From positions 1 to 64,000 of the forward strand of contig NZ_QGHD01000001.1 in the NCBI RefSeq assembly GCF_003148885.1: DNA of 64,000 nt, written 5' to 3'. Source of the stretch: Hallerella porci (GTDB lineage: Bacteria > Fibrobacterota > Fibrobacteria > Fibrobacterales > Fibrobacteraceae). This document shows positions 36,104 through 46,021 of the stretch, in pieces. The translations under genes and the position numbers were made by a program. Position 1 is the stretch's first letter; each line of letters starts with the position of its first letter. The notes below the pieces were generated by a model. The model searched no databases. It saw only the letters and a list, made by a program, of their open reading frames with translations, and was not told where the DNA came from.

Positions 36104-36297
36104 TGGCGAAAATTGTGTCGGCGATGGAAGCTCGCAAAGGCTTCGGGGATTTGCTCAACCAAGTGGCTTTAAAAGGCGAAGATATCGTCATCGAACGCGC
36201 CGGAAAGCCGCTGGCCAAGCTTTCTCCGGTTTCGTCAAACGGTTCGCAGAAACTCGATTTTCGTGATATTTCGCGACTTCCCGCCGATATTTGGTAA
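36103..36297 (+). CDS. Orphan Phd/YefM-family antitoxin
   Basis: This 64-residue protein has the Phd N-terminal fold: VSAMEARKGFGDLLNQVALK, DIVIERAGKPLAKLSPV. These proteins bind DNA and neutralise Doc, RelE or VapC-type toxins. No toxin gene follows; the next gene is a surface protein 150 bp away. It starts at the stop of the OmpA gene (TAATG), so it is read from that transcript. It may act as a solitary regulator or be left over from a lost pair. Confidence 0.85.
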   Translation: MAKIVSAMEARKGFGDLLNQVALKGEDIVIERAGKPLAKLSPVSSNGSQKLDFRDISRLPADIW

Positions 36298-36451
36298 AAT
36301 TTTCCGATAAATTGGGGAAAATGCAGCGGAAAATGCTTCAAAAGGGGAAATTTCGTAAGTTTCGCAGAAAAATGAAAACTTTTTCCTAATTAAACTTGCA
36401 AAAAATTTACTGTTTTTTATCTTTATGCAAAGGTATTGAATGGAGATGATT

Positions 36452-39070
36452 ATGAAAATGAAAAAAATGATTTTTGGTTTCGCTTTCGCGATGCTCGCTT
36501 CGGCGGCTTCGGCAGCAACGGATATCGTGTGGAATGCCGAAGGCGATGGTCCCAAAATGGCGCCGAATATTTGGTATGATTATACAAATCCCGGTGATCG
36601 TTCATTGAGTTCCGTCGTGAAAGATACCGATGGCAAAGTAAAGTCTGCGATTTTGACGGTGACGAAGGGGTCAAAATCCAACAGCGCAGGCTTTGGCTTT
36701 AACTGGCAAGAAAACGAAGCGGTGACATCGCTTGCCGCATATAAAGGCGCCTGCATGACTTATAAGGCGACGGCTCCTTTCCGCGTGGATTTTAAGCAAT
36801 CGACAATCAGCGATTACAATTATTTGGGCGCAGAAATTCCCGCAGCATTGAATTCGAAGAAAACATTCATCGCTTTTGCGGATCTTCAAAAAGGTTGGAA
36901 GTCGAGCAGCGCGGATTGGAATGTCAAAGTGCAAACCGGCGTGCAATTTGCATTCAAAGAATCTCACGCTAACGCAGCAAAAGTCGAAGAAAACACAGTA
37001 GAATTATTTGAATTCATTTTGTCGGATTCGTGCGAAACGCATGCGCCGACCCTTTCCGAAGAATATGCAAAGCATCCGAGTCCGGATTCGGCAGTCGTTT
37101 ACGAAGGCGATACGCTGAAGCTCACTTTGGGTGATATTTTCACCGACGAAGATGGTGATGAATTGAATGTCACCGCGAAAATTTTGCCGTCGGACGCTCC
37201 GATTGCAATCATCGGCAAGACTTTTACATCGAACGATGTGATGAAACTTTTGCCGAAGGTCAATACCGATGGCGAAGCGATTATTGTTCTCACCGCAAGC
37301 GATGAAAAGTCTTCGGTGGAATATCAATTATATGTGAAAATTGTCGATCGGGATAATCCGCCGACCGCAGTGAATGATTCTTACAATACGACCGAAGGTA
37401 AAAAGCTCGAAGTCTCGGGCAAAAACGGCGTCTTGTTAAACGACTTTAGCATCGATGGAGCCACCTTTGACATGGCGCTCAAGGATTCAACCGCTCACGG
37501 TATTCTCGATCTTGATGCGACGACGGGCGGCTTTACTTACACGCCGAACGCGAAGTATTGCGGCACGGATTCGTGGACTTATACATTAACGGATTCGCGC
37601 AAGTTGGAAAGCGCACCGGCGAAAGTCACGATTCAAATCGCTTGCGTCAACGATCCTCCGACGGTTACCGTTTCGGATTCTTCGGTGATTCAAAATATTG
37701 AACTCGATGAAGACTTTGGCTCGAAAGACATTACGATTAAGAGTACGCAAATTCTTTTTGAAGATGAAGACGGCGATGCGCTAACTTATGGCGCATACGG
37801 CGATTCTTTGATCAAGGCTTCGGTCACGGTTATCGGTGGCTCAACCTTCTACATTACATTGCAATCGGTGAAAGATGCAAACGGCAACGCTGTCGTCACG
37901 TTCTTTGCCAAGGATAAAACGGATTCGGCAAAAGTTTTAATTCCGGTGAAAATCAATCCGGTTGCCGAAGCTCCGGTTGCGGTGAACGATACGATTGAAG
38001 GATTTAGCGATACGACATTGGTCGTTTCTGCAAAGAACGGCGTTCTTAAAAACGATTACAATCCCGATGGCAAGACGACTCTTTCGGCGATTCTCAAAAC
38101 CGACGCGGAATTTGGCTCGGTGAAATTGAAAGAAGATGGTTCGTTCATTTACACGCCGAAAGCGGGCTGGGTCGCTGATGCATTTACTTATTACATCACA
38201 AATGCGGAAGGCGATACTTCGGAAGTCGCAACGGTTTACTTGAACCAAAATGCGCCGAAAACTCTCGTCGCACAAATTGATACGACCGCAACAGAAGACT
38301 TTACGAAGTCGTTCATCTTTACGAAGGCAACGGTGAAAACTTGGTTTGATTCCAAGAATCCGCTGACTTATAGCGTGAAGAGCGATGATGGAAAATTGAA
38401 TCCGTCGTTCTATGAAAATGGAAATCTCGTCATTCGCGCTGTGCAAGATTCTTGCGGTGACGCTTATGTAACCGTCTCGGCAACGGATAAAAAATCGGGA
38501 ATTGCCGAAATGAAAATTCATTTCGAATTGGAACCGGTGAACGATAGACCGCGCACAAAACGCAATACGATTTTTGTGAAGGATACAATCAATTTTGTCG
38601 CAGAAATTGATTTGGATTCGATTTTCTTCGATCCGGAAGGTGATTTGCTTTCTTATGAAATCGTCTCTCTCGGCAGCGTGCTTTTACAAGGTGAAATTAG
38701 CGGTCACATTCTCACGATTGTGCCGGAATCCGATACGATAGCATTCCATCCGGGAAATTATCTGATTCAGTTAAAGGCTTGGGAAACGAACGGCGATACG
38801 ACTGCAGTCAAGGGTTATGCAACTTTGAACATCGGCGGTTACGACGGAATTGTTCCGCAAAAAGCGATGCCGAAACTCACTTGGCAACAAGCGATTTCTG
38901 CAAATCGCGGCGTCGCAAAACTCTTTGATGTGAACGGCAATTTGCTTTGGCAAGGACGCCTTCCAGCTTCGGAATCCGCAGTGCGGAATGCAGCAACTCG
39001 CAGTGCTGGTCGGACGATTCTCCGCGTGAACAACTCGCAATGGTTGCTTTCTTCGGAAGCGCTCCGCTAA
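36452..39070 (+). CDS. Large cadherin-like/VCBS repeat surface protein
   Basis: This 872-residue secreted protein is set to start at 36452 because GGAG lies at the right distance, although an ATG 12 bases earlier is in frame. After a signal peptide (cleavage near SAA) comes a CBM-like beta domain (about 25-190, ending LFEFILSD), then several Ig/cadherin-like domains (about 200-800). Two carry the NDPPTV and AVNDS.. type linkers of bacterial cadherin-like repeats. DEDGDEL and DEDGDAL loops suggest Ca2+ binding. The end is a short beta domain with ANRGVAKLFDVNGNLLWQG. Adhesion or carbohydrate binding is inferred. Confidence 0.82.
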   Translation: MKMKKMIFGFAFAMLASAASAATDIVWNAEGDGPKMAPNIWYDYTNPGDRSLSSVVKDTDGKVKSAILTVTKGSKSNSAGFGFNWQENEAVTSLAAYKGACMTYKATAPFRVDFKQSTISDYNYLGAEIPAALNSKKTFIAFADLQKGWKSSSADWNVKVQTGVQFAFKESHANAAKVEENTVELFEFILSDSCETHAPTLSEEYAKHPSPDSAVVYEGDTLKLTLGDIFTDEDGDELNVTAKILPSDAPIAIIGKTFTSNDVMKLLPKVNTDGEAIIVLTASDEKSSVEYQLYVKIVDRDNPPTAVNDSYNTTEGKKLEVSGKNGVLLNDFSIDGATFDMALKDSTAHGILDLDATTGGFTYTPNAKYCGTDSWTYTLTDSRKLESAPAKVTIQIACVNDPPTVTVSDSSVIQNIELDEDFGSKDITIKSTQILFEDEDGDALTYGAYGDSLIKASVTVIGGSTFYITLQSVKDANGNAVVTFFAKDKTDSAKVLIPVKINPVAEAPVAVNDTIEGFSDTTLVVSAKNGVLKNDYNPDGKTTLSAILKTDAEFGSVKLKEDGSFIYTPKAGWVADAFTYYITNAEGDTSEVATVYLNQNAPKTLVAQIDTTATEDFTKSFIFTKATVKTWFDSKNPLTYSVKSDDGKLNPSFYENGNLVIRAVQDSCGDAYVTVSATDKKSGIAEMKIHFELEPVNDRPRTKRNTIFVKDTINFVAEIDLDSIFFDPEGDLLSYEIVSLGSVLLQGEISGHILTIVPESDTIAFHPGNYLIQLKAWETNGDTTAVKGYATLNIGGYDGIVPQKAMPKLTWQQAISANRGVAKLFDVNGNLLWQGRLPASESAVRNAATRSAGRTILRVNNSQWLLSSEALR

Positions 39071-39093
39071 CGCAAAACGAAATGGTCAAATAA

Positions 39094-39125
39094 AAAAGAG
39101 AAGTCGAAAAGGCTTCTCTTTTTTG
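39094..39125 (+). terminator. Terminator of the cadherin-like gene
   Basis: AAAAGAGAAG (39094-39103) pairs with CTTCTCTTTT (39113-39122) followed by further T residues. Confidence 0.85.
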
Positions 39126-39141
39126 TTGCCGGAAATGGGTG

Positions 39142-39177
39142 CAAAAAAAATCCGGAAACGGGGGAGCCGTTTCCGGA
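39142..39177 (-). terminator. Terminator of pfp
   Basis: On the minus strand CCGGAAACGG-CTCCC-CCGTTTCCGG is followed by eight T residues. This is a strong perfect stem just after the pfp stop. Confidence 0.9.
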
Positions 39178-39199
39178 AAATTTCAAGCGAAAAATCCGA

Positions 39200-40861
39200 T
39201 TACTTGATCTTTGCGCCGCGTTCCAGACGGATTGTATAAGTCATCTGGTCTGCCACTTCGCTCGGACCCCAGTACTGAATCGGACCCGGATAAGAGTAGG
39301 ATTCGGTCTTCGCCCATTCTTCGCGATTCTTCGCGAGATACTTGAATGGAGCTGCGTCGAGTTCGACGAGAGCCTTTTGAATCACCGGCTTGTCTTCGCC
39401 GTGACGACGTTCCATGTTCATCATCATCGTGATAGGAATGCCACCAGCAACCCACTTGTCTGCACCCTTTGTCAAGTCGCGGACAGAGCTCATGTAGCCG
39501 TTCATCTTGTTGTTTGCGAGAACTGCTGCGGTGTAACCGAGGCTGTAGCAGTAGTCAGCGTCGAAGTTCGACGGAGCAGCGCAACGGCCTTCGTAACCGA
39601 AGAAGTGGTTGAGGGCGCTGAACTTGCCCTTGAAATTCTTGCGGCTCTTGAGATCTTTCTTCACCATTTCGATGATGAGCTTTTCGGTTTCGATGAGAGA
39701 AACCTGCACGTTTCCGTGGCTGTCGCGTTCGAGCATCAACTGAGCTTGGACGAATGCCGGGAGGCTCACGAGCACTTCTGCAGAAGACTTCGAAACCCAC
39801 TGGCTGAGCTTTTCGACTTTCGCAGCGGTGTCAAGACCTTCCACTTCGGCTTCGTGATGAGCGAGAGCTTCGGAAAGTTCCGAAATAAGAACGCCCACAT
39901 CCGGGATGAATTCGAGAAGTCCTTCCGGAATGAGGCAAACGCCGAAGTTCTTGCCGGCAGCAGCACGAGCAGCGACGATGTCTGCAACGTACTTGATGAC
40001 TTGTTTGAGCTTCATCTTCTTCGCCTTCACTTCTTCGGAAATGAGGGTGATGTTCGGATGAGTTTGGAGAGAAGCTTCGAGGGCGATGTGCGAAGCAGAA
40101 CGACCCATGAGCTTGATGAAGTGCCAATACTTCTGAGCCGAGTTGGCATCGCGCATAATGTTGCCGATGAGTTCGGAGTAAGTCTTGACAGCGGTATCAA
40201 AACCGAAAGAAGTTTCGATGTATTCGTTCTTCAAGTCGCCATCGATTGTCTTCGGGCAACCGCAGACAACGCACTTGGCCTTTTGCGATTGGAAGTATTC
40301 GCCGAGAACGGCTGCGTTCGTGTTCGAGTCGTCACCGCCGATAATCACGATGGCGTCGAGTTTCTGGTCGTTGGCAACCTTCAAGCACTTCTGCCATTGT
40401 TCTTCGGTTTCGAGCTTGGTTCTGCCGGATTGAATAATGTCAAATCCGCCAGCGTTGCGGTAAGCGTCCATTTTCTTTGCATCGATCACGATGAACTTAC
40501 CATTTTCAAGACCCGAAGGACCGCCGAGGAATCCGAGGAGTTTGCTGTTCTTGTGAATGCTCTTGATACCGTCGAAGATACCAGCGATCACATTGTGACC
40601 ACCCGGAGCCTGACCGCCGGAAAGAACAACGCCCACATTGATAGGCTTTGCTGCGCCAGCTGCTTTTCCAGCCTTGAACGATACATACGGAGCACCGTAA
40701 GTGTTCGGGAAAAGAGCTTTGATTTTCTTCTGGTCGCGAACGGATTCGGTGGGCTTGCCCTTGTTGAGCTTCACATTGAGCGCACCTTCGCGGAGAGCGA
40801 CTGGAAGTTTCGGCTGGTAAGCCTTGCGAGCTTTGCCGAGAACAGACAGATTGTCGGACAT
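39200..40861 (-). CDS. pfp: Pyrophosphate-dependent 6-phosphofructokinase (long type)
   Basis: This 553-residue enzyme phosphorylates fructose 6-phosphate with PPi, reversibly. The donor site reads GGDDSN, with Asp after GGD instead of the Gly of ATP enzymes, which marks PPi use. PKTIDGDLKN carries the catalytic Asp, and MGRSASH is the fructose-6-phosphate loop. The length fits the long plant/spirochaete-like group. PPi glycolysis saves ATP, which suits a fermenter. AGAGGT precedes the ATG. It is a single-gene transcript. Confidence 0.96.
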   Translation of the reverse strand: MSDNLSVLGKARKAYQPKLPVALREGALNVKLNKGKPTESVRDQKKIKALFPNTYGAPYVSFKAGKAAGAAKPINVGVVLSGGQAPGGHNVIAGIFDGIKSIHKNSKLLGFLGGPSGLENGKFIVIDAKKMDAYRNAGGFDIIQSGRTKLETEEQWQKCLKVANDQKLDAIVIIGGDDSNTNAAVLGEYFQSQKAKCVVCGCPKTIDGDLKNEYIETSFGFDTAVKTYSELIGNIMRDANSAQKYWHFIKLMGRSASHIALEASLQTHPNITLISEEVKAKKMKLKQVIKYVADIVAARAAAGKNFGVCLIPEGLLEFIPDVGVLISELSEALAHHEAEVEGLDTAAKVEKLSQWVSKSSAEVLVSLPAFVQAQLMLERDSHGNVQVSLIETEKLIIEMVKKDLKSRKNFKGKFSALNHFFGYEGRCAAPSNFDADYCYSLGYTAAVLANNKMNGYMSSVRDLTKGADKWVAGGIPITMMMNMERRHGEDKPVIQKALVELDAAPFKYLAKNREEWAKTESYSYPGPIQYWGPSEVADQMTYTIRLERGAKIK

Positions 40862-40997
40862 AATGTACCTCTAGGTTGATAACAAAAATCGCCCCAAAAA
40901 TAGAATAATCAGCGGATAAATTTTTGAAAACGAAAATGAAAATCTGCAAAAAAATGGATGCAGAATGCGGAGAAAATTTTTTTAGAAAAATGGAAAA

Positions 40998-41026
40998 TAA
41001 AAAAGCACCGCGTTTGCAGTGCTTTG
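40998..41026 (-). terminator. Terminator of the aconitase gene
   Basis: AAAGCAC (41002-41008) pairs with GTGCTTT (41019-41025) with some further pairing in the loop. The minus-strand product ends in a T tract. Confidence 0.7.
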
Positions 41027-41044
41027 AATTTTATGGTTGCGGCG

Positions 41045-43303
41045 TTATTCTCCGGCGCGAATTTTATTGAGAGCGCTTCCGGCTTTGAACCATTCCCATT
41101 GTTGATGATTATAGGTTTGACTCAAATCGGCTGATTCTTCGGAACCATCTGCGTGATGAATCACCAAAGTGAAATGAGAGCCCGGTGCGAAATTCGTGAG
41201 ACCGTTAATGTCGAAGTAATCGCCTTCGCGAACCTTATCGTAATCCGCGGGATTTGTAAAGGTGAGCGCAAGCATTCCTTGCTTCTTCAAATTGGTTTCA
41301 TGAATACGCGCGAAGCTTTTTACGATGACCGCTTTCACGCCGAGGAATCTCGGTTCCATTGCGGCGTGTTCACGGCTTGAACCTTCGCCGTAGTTTTCAT
41401 CGCCGATGACGATTGAGCCAATTCCTGCGTCGCGGTATTTGCGGGCGAGCGCCGGGACTTCGTAATAGCCACCGTCATTGCCTTTGACTTGATTCGTTTG
41501 GCCGTTAAAGGCGTTGACCGCTCCGATGAGCATATTGTTGGAAATATTTTCCAAGTGCCCGCGGAATTTGAGCCAAGGTCCCGCCATCGAAATATGGTCC
41601 GTGGTGCATTTGCCTTTGGCTTTGATCAAAAGCGGAGCGCCCGAAATATTTTTGCCGTCCCACGCTTTGAATGGCGCAAGGAGCTGCAAACGTTTCGAAT
41701 TCGGATCGATGGAAATTTGAATTTTGCTACCGTCGGCTGCAGGCGCAACATAGCCAGCATCTTCAACGACAAAACCTTTCTTCGGAAGTTCATCTTTCAA
41801 AGGCGGCGTGAGTTTTACTTGTTCGCCATTTTCGTTTGTCAAGAAATCTTTTTCGGGATCGAAAAGAAGAGAACCCGAAAGGGCTGCAACCACTGCCATG
41901 AGCGGGCTTGCAACGAATGCGTGCGTATTCGGATTGCCGTCTGCGCGCTTTGCAAAGTTGCGGTTAAAGCTGTGCACGATAGAATTCTTTTCTTTCTTTT
42001 CGGCGCCGAGACGAGCCCACATTCCAATGCAAGGACCGCAAGCATTTGTCATAATCGTCGCACCGAATTTTTTGAAGAGGTCGATGAAGCCGTCGCGTTC
42101 TGCGGTATAGCGGACTTGTTCCGAACCCGGATTGATGATGAGCGGAGCTTTCGGACGGAGACCTTTTTCGAGGGCTTGTTGAATCAAAGAAGCCACTTGC
42201 GAAAGATCTTCGTAGCTTGAGTTGGTGCAGCTGCCGATAAGCGCTGCGCTCACTTTATCCGTCGAACCAAATTCCTTGAGCGATTCCTGCATTTCGGAAA
42301 TAGGATATCCGCGGTCAGGGCTGAACGGACCGTTATAATACGGCTTCAAAGTTGAAAGGTCGAGTTCGATGACTTTGTCAAAGAATTTTTCGGGATTTGC
42401 TTCGACTTCGGGATCGGCAGCGAGATAATTCCGAATTTTATTGGCTTCGTCAGCGACCGCTTCGCGGCCGGTTGCGCGCAGATAACGTTCCATCGAGTCG
42501 TCGTAGCTGAATGTGCTGCAAGTTGCACCGACTTCTGCGCCCATATTTGCGATGCTCGCTTTACCCGTTGCCGAAAGAGCGCGTGCGCCTTCGCCAAAGT
42601 ATTCGATAATCGCATTCGTGCCACCTTTGACCGTGAGCAAACGCGCGACTTTTAAGATGACATCTTTCGGGCTTGCAAATCCGGTGAGCTTTCCCTTCAA
42701 ATGAATGCCGATAAGCTTCGGGTATTTGAGTTCCCAAGGAAGTCCGACCATCGCATCGACAGCGTCTGCGCCGCCCACGCCGATAGCGAGCATGCCGAGA
42801 CCGCCCGCGTTGACCGTGTGCGAGTCCGTTCCAATCATCATGCCGCCGGGGAATGCGTAATTTTCGAGCACGACTTGGTGAATAATTCCTGCGCCCGGTT
42901 TCCAAAAGTCAATGCCATATTTGGCTGCGACCGAAGAGAGGAAACCGTAAACTTCTTTATTTTCTTCAAGAGCTTTCGGCAAATCTTCTTCTTTGCCGTT
43001 GCGCGCTGTAATCAAATGATCGCAGTGCACCGAAGAGGGAAGTGCTACTTTGGATTTTCCTGCTGTTGTAAACTGGAGCAGAGCCATTTGTGCGGTTGCA
43101 TCTTGCATGGCAACGCGATCGGGATGAAATTCGGCAAACGAATTTCCGCGCTCGTAAACTTGCTTCTCGGCTCCATCGATTAAATGCGAGTAGAGAATTT
43201 TTTCTGCAAGAGTGAGCGGGCGACCGAGAAGCTTTCGGGCTGCGTCCACGCGAGCAGGAATTTTAGAGTAACGATCCTTGATCATGTCCAGGTTGAAAAG
43301 CAT
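41045..43303 (-). CDS. acn: Aconitate hydratase (mitochondrial type)
   Basis: This 752-residue enzyme isomerises citrate and isocitrate. The [4Fe-4S] Cys ligands are in [11 protein letters not shown] and [10 protein letters not shown], and the substrate/swivel domain has [15 protein letters not shown]. The length and [16 protein letters not shown] start fit the mitochondrial-type aconitases of Bacteroidota and relatives, distinct from proteobacterial AcnB. No neighbouring citrate synthase or isocitrate dehydrogenase gene. TGAGGT precedes the ATG. Confidence 0.95.
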   Translation of the reverse strand: MLFNLDMIKDRYSKIPARVDAARKLLGRPLTLAEKILYSHLIDGAEKQVYERGNSFAEFHPDRVAMQDATAQMALLQFTTAGKSKVALPSSVHCDHLITARNGKEEDLPKALEENKEVYGFLSSVAAKYGIDFWKPGAGIIHQVVLENYAFPGGMMIGTDSHTVNAGGLGMLAIGVGGADAVDAMVGLPWELKYPKLIGIHLKGKLTGFASPKDVILKVARLLTVKGGTNAIIEYFGEGARALSATGKASIANMGAEVGATCSTFSYDDSMERYLRATGREAVADEANKIRNYLAADPEVEANPEKFFDKVIELDLSTLKPYYNGPFSPDRGYPISEMQESLKEFGSTDKVSAALIGSCTNSSYEDLSQVASLIQQALEKGLRPKAPLIINPGSEQVRYTAERDGFIDLFKKFGATIMTNACGPCIGMWARLGAEKKEKNSIVHSFNRNFAKRADGNPNTHAFVASPLMAVVAALSGSLLFDPEKDFLTNENGEQVKLTPPLKDELPKKGFVVEDAGYVAPAADGSKIQISIDPNSKRLQLLAPFKAWDGKNISGAPLLIKAKGKCTTDHISMAGPWLKFRGHLENISNNMLIGAVNAFNGQTNQVKGNDGGYYEVPALARKYRDAGIGSIVIGDENYGEGSSREHAAMEPRFLGVKAVIVKSFARIHETNLKKQGMLALTFTNPADYDKVREGDYFDINGLTNFAPGSHFTLVIHHADGSEESADLSQTYNHQQWEWFKAGSALNKIRAGE

Positions 43304-43391
43304 AGAATTACCTCATAGACGTGTGTAAAAAAATTTAGAAAATTAGGAATGATGGGCAAGACAAATAAAGCGAAAACAAATTTATTTGATT

Positions 43392-43532
43392 TCATTTCTG
43401 CATCGCCGCTAATTTATAATTAACAATTATGTGCAAGACGAGCGTTGCAAAAACAAGCCAGCTTATTTTTATTACCGAGTCATATCCATAAAAATGTAAA
43501 ATCGCATTTTGCGCAGAACGGTGCGCACTATC
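43392..43532 (-). pseudogene. Open hydrophobic remnant directly after the HXXEE stop
   Basis: The minus-strand frame continues past the TAA of the HXXEE gene for 46 codons to a TGA at 43392-43394. The peptide has a membrane-like segment, KISWLVFATLVLHIIVNYKL. No start codon is seen. It could be the tail of a lost membrane protein, or an old extension of the HXXEE protein after a new stop. Low certainty. Confidence 0.3.
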
Positions 43533-44033
43533 TTAATTTTTCATTGTTGCTCGATGCATTATTTTCAAATTCAAAATCATCAAAGCCGTTCCAATTGTGG
43601 CGATGAAAAACGTTTTCAATTGAAATTCTTTCACGATGAGTTGCGTTGAAAAATAGCCGTATGGCAAAAGCAAAAGACTTGATACAAGTCCAGGCACATA
43701 ACCTTTGACAAGAATTGCTTGCAATAAATGAATGATTAAATGAATCCCAAAGGCGAAAAGCAAAGCAGTTTCAATGTATTGCCAAAAAGAAATTTTAGCA
43801 AGCATTAAAATGGTTCCGAATAGAATTATGCAAAATTCTTCAAAGGCAATAACTGCAAATTTTTTTGTATCGAGTTTTGCTAAATGTTCCAAGATATTTT
43901 TTGCGAAAGGAAATTTTTTCACAATGCGATTCTGATTTTTCAAAACCCACGAATGCTGAAATAAAATTTCTTCGAAATCGTGAAGGCTAAATGCTACAGG
44001 CAAAAGCAGATAAAGTAAAACGAGAGAATCCAT
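43533..44033 (-). CDS. HXXEE-domain membrane protein
   Basis: This 166-residue protein of about five helices has the family's HDFEE at residues 18-22, later AFEEF, and HLIIHLLQAI. The HXXEE family is of unknown function; conserved His and Glu within helices suggest a membrane metal-dependent enzyme. The gene lies in an AT-rich stretch flanked on both sides by unexplained open remnants. The nearest known gene in the same direction is the Ala-rich outer-membrane protein gene, behind its own terminator. Confidence 0.82.
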   Translation of the reverse strand: MDSLVLLYLLLPVAFSLHDFEEILFQHSWVLKNQNRIVKKFPFAKNILEHLAKLDTKKFAVIAFEEFCIILFGTILMLAKISFWQYIETALLFAFGIHLIIHLLQAILVKGYVPGLVSSLLLLPYGYFSTQLIVKEFQLKTFFIATIGTALMILNLKIMHRATMKN

Positions 44034-44055
44034 AACGATAAGGAAAAAATAGAAA

Positions 44056-44283
44056 TTACATCAAAAGAACTCCGATTAGACATTCTAATGGTGCTTTGGT
44101 CGCATATTGTAGATAAATCCAATGGCTCGAATATTTGGAATGAATTTTTTGAATGCGAATTGAATCACGATTTTCAAAAATGAGCTTTTGAATTTTTGCG
44201 GAATCCAAATTATAATCGCGAATATAAAGATTTTTTCTATAGCATCTTGTTATGATTATTGTAGAGGTTTTTCGGTAACGAAG
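44056..44283 (-). pseudogene. Gene remnant upstream of the HXXEE gene
   Basis: A minus-strand frame of 76 codons without a start ends at TAA 44056-44058. It reads like real protein: RKNLYIRDYNLDSAKIQKLI, then SIRIQKIHSKYSSHWIYLQY and APLECLIGVLLM. In-frame TGA at 44284-44286 blocks it, and the DNA just upstream is open in another frame, consistent with a frameshift. Family not recognised. The remaining DNA to 44361 shows nothing more. Confidence 0.35.
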
Positions 44284-44361
44284 TCAAATGTTATTGCAAA
44301 AAATTGGATCTACTATCTTATGAGAAATTTCATCATCTCAATTTTTCTTTTCAAACATCAT

Positions 44362-44392
44362 TAAAAAAGCCCCGCGATGCGGGGCTTTCTTT
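44362..44392 (-). terminator. Terminator of the Ala-rich outer-membrane gene
   Basis: AAAGCCCCGC-GAT-GCGGGGCTTT is a perfect 10-bp stem with an A/T tract on each side. Confidence 0.88.
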
Positions 44393-44404
44393 CAAATTTT
44401 TGGG

Positions 44405-45949
44405 TTAGTTGATTTTTCCAACTAAGTTGCCGGTGAAACCGTAATCGCGAGAAGTGCCGTAGCTGTGAGCGCCGAAAGAAAGGGTGAAGCGCTTGGTGAG
44501 CGGCTTTTCGATGTAGAAGGCGCCGAGGACGTCTTTCACATGCTTCTTATCGGTGTCTGCGTAATCGGTATTTTGACGATCGTGAATGTATTCGGCTTCG
44601 AGAATGATGCGGTAATCACGCGGGGTGAAAAGGATACCGCCGGTAATCGGAGCGACGAGATCTTTCGTGCGGGTGCGTTCCTTGCCGAAGCGATCGATAT
44701 AAGTTTCTTCGGCGTCGATGCCCATAAGAGCGCCTTCGAGGAAGAAGTAAGCGAGATCGCTAACAATCGGAGTCTTGCCTTGGAGAGAAATCGTGTGCTT
44801 CACATCGGTATCGTCATCGTGAACGAGGTCGAAGACGTTTGTGCGGTAGCCCAAATCCAAGTTCAAGAATTCAATTCCCGAAAGATCGTGGAAGTGGAAC
44901 ATTAAGCGGAGATCGCCTGTGTTCAAATTCGGCGTGGTGCTGATGAATGCAACATCCATCGTCATCGTTTCGGTCGGCGTGAGCGTAAATTGGAGAGCGT
45001 TTTCGCTATTTGCACCGCTCTTAAAGCCGTTGTAGTAACCATCGACGTAGTTACCGAAGTAGTCACCGTTCTTTTGAGTGAATTCCCAACGACCGAGCTT
45101 GATTGCGGCATAACGCGTATGTTGTTCTGCCCAAGCTTCGTGAATTTCAAAGAGATCGCGGTATTCGTAAGTATCAGCGGTGTCGCCGTTTGCGGTGTGA
45201 TGCGTATGATATTGATTATCTTGCAAATCACCCGGATACATCCAAATTAAAATCTTGCCGTTAAAGTCATTGGAATGCGTTTCAAGACCGAGGTTTGCGC
45301 GTCCCCACCATTCTTCGAGGTTATCGCTGTTTTCGTCATCTTCGCTTGTCCAAAGAACTTTGCCCGCTTGAATTTCGAAGCTTGCGTTAATGTCAAATTC
45401 GTATTGGCCTGCTTTGAAAAGCGGTTCTTTTTTCTTTTTCTTCTTTACCGGTTCCGAGCCTGCGGCAGCCATCGACATATCGACAGCCGGTTCAACCTTC
45501 TTGGCTTCGGGAGCTTTTTCTTGGACGGGTTCTGCTTTTGCGGTATCCACTGCTGCGACGGTTTCTTGCGGGGCAGCTTGAACGCTATCTGCAGTTGCGA
45601 CTGGAGCTGCGGCCGGTTCAGCCTTTGCAGAATCAGCCGGGGCAGCGGCGACAGGTGCGGCTTCGGCAGGGGCAGCTTGAACGCTATCTGCAGTTGCGAC
45701 TGGAGCTGCAGCGGGTTCAGCCTTTGCAGAATCCGCCGGGGCAGCGGCAACGGGTGCGGCTTCAGCAGGGACAGCTTTTGCTGTGTCTGCTGTGGCTTCG
45801 GCCGGAGCGGCTTCGGCAACCTTTGCGGTGTCAGCGGCGACTGCGGCTTCTGCCGGTTGGGCAGTCTTTGCGGAATCTGCAGCCGGCTGAGCTGTTTGTG
45901 CAAACAGTGCGGTTGCCATTGCGAAAGAAGCAATGAGAACTTTGTTCAT
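44405..45949 (-). CDS. Ala/Pro-rich exported protein with a C-terminal beta-barrel
   Basis: This 514-residue protein has a signal peptide (about 1-17, cleavage after LFA). Residues 18-160 are a low-complexity Ala/Pro/Asp/Lys linker with two exact-phase 33-residue repeats, then a poly-Lys stretch (KKKKKK). From about 180 to the end alternating beta strands with aromatic girdles (FEIQAGKVLW, HEAWAEQHTRYAAIKLGRWE, FTLSFGAHSYGTS) look like an outer-membrane barrel of alginate-export or porin type. The linker may span the periplasm or bind peptidoglycan. AAGGAG precedes the ATG. A porin role is an inference. Confidence 0.78.
   Translation of the reverse strand: MNKVLIASFAMATALFAQTAQPAADSAKTAQPAEAAVAADTAKVAEAAPAEATADTAKAVPAEAAPVAAAPADSAKAEPAAAPVATADSVQAAPAEAAPVAAAPADSAKAEPAAAPVATADSVQAAPQETVAAVDTAKAEPVQEKAPEAKKVEPAVDMSMAAAGSEPVKKKKKKEPLFKAGQYEFDINASFEIQAGKVLWTSEDDENSDNLEEWWGRANLGLETHSNDFNGKILIWMYPGDLQDNQYHTHHTANGDTADTYEYRDLFEIHEAWAEQHTRYAAIKLGRWEFTQKNGDYFGNYVDGYYNGFKSGANSENALQFTLTPTETMTMDVAFISTTPNLNTGDLRLMFHFHDLSGIEFLNLDLGYRTNVFDLVHDDDTDVKHTISLQGKTPIVSDLAYFFLEGALMGIDAEETYIDRFGKERTRTKDLVAPITGGILFTPRDYRIILEAEYIHDRQNTDYADTDKKHVKDVLGAFYIEKPLTKRFTLSFGAHSYGTSRDYGFTGNLVGKIN
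45571..45768 (-). repeat. 99-bp direct repeat, two copies in the Ala-rich linker
   Basis: Copies start at 45571 and 45670 with exact 99-bp phase and few differences. Each codes for 33 residues containing AAPADSAKAEPAAAPVATAD. A third, partial and more diverged copy follows toward 45860. Confidence 0.85.
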
Positions 45950-46021
45950 GATATCTCCTTATCCAGATGTATTACAGCTTTAATTATAACAAATAAAAAT
46001 AAGAAATGTTAAATTTTATTT

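Noticed and set aside
39377-40879. 500-residue open frame on the plus strand
   Set aside because: It lies entirely opposite pfp, and the composition follows the antisense of a well-identified enzyme; it has no recognisable domain.
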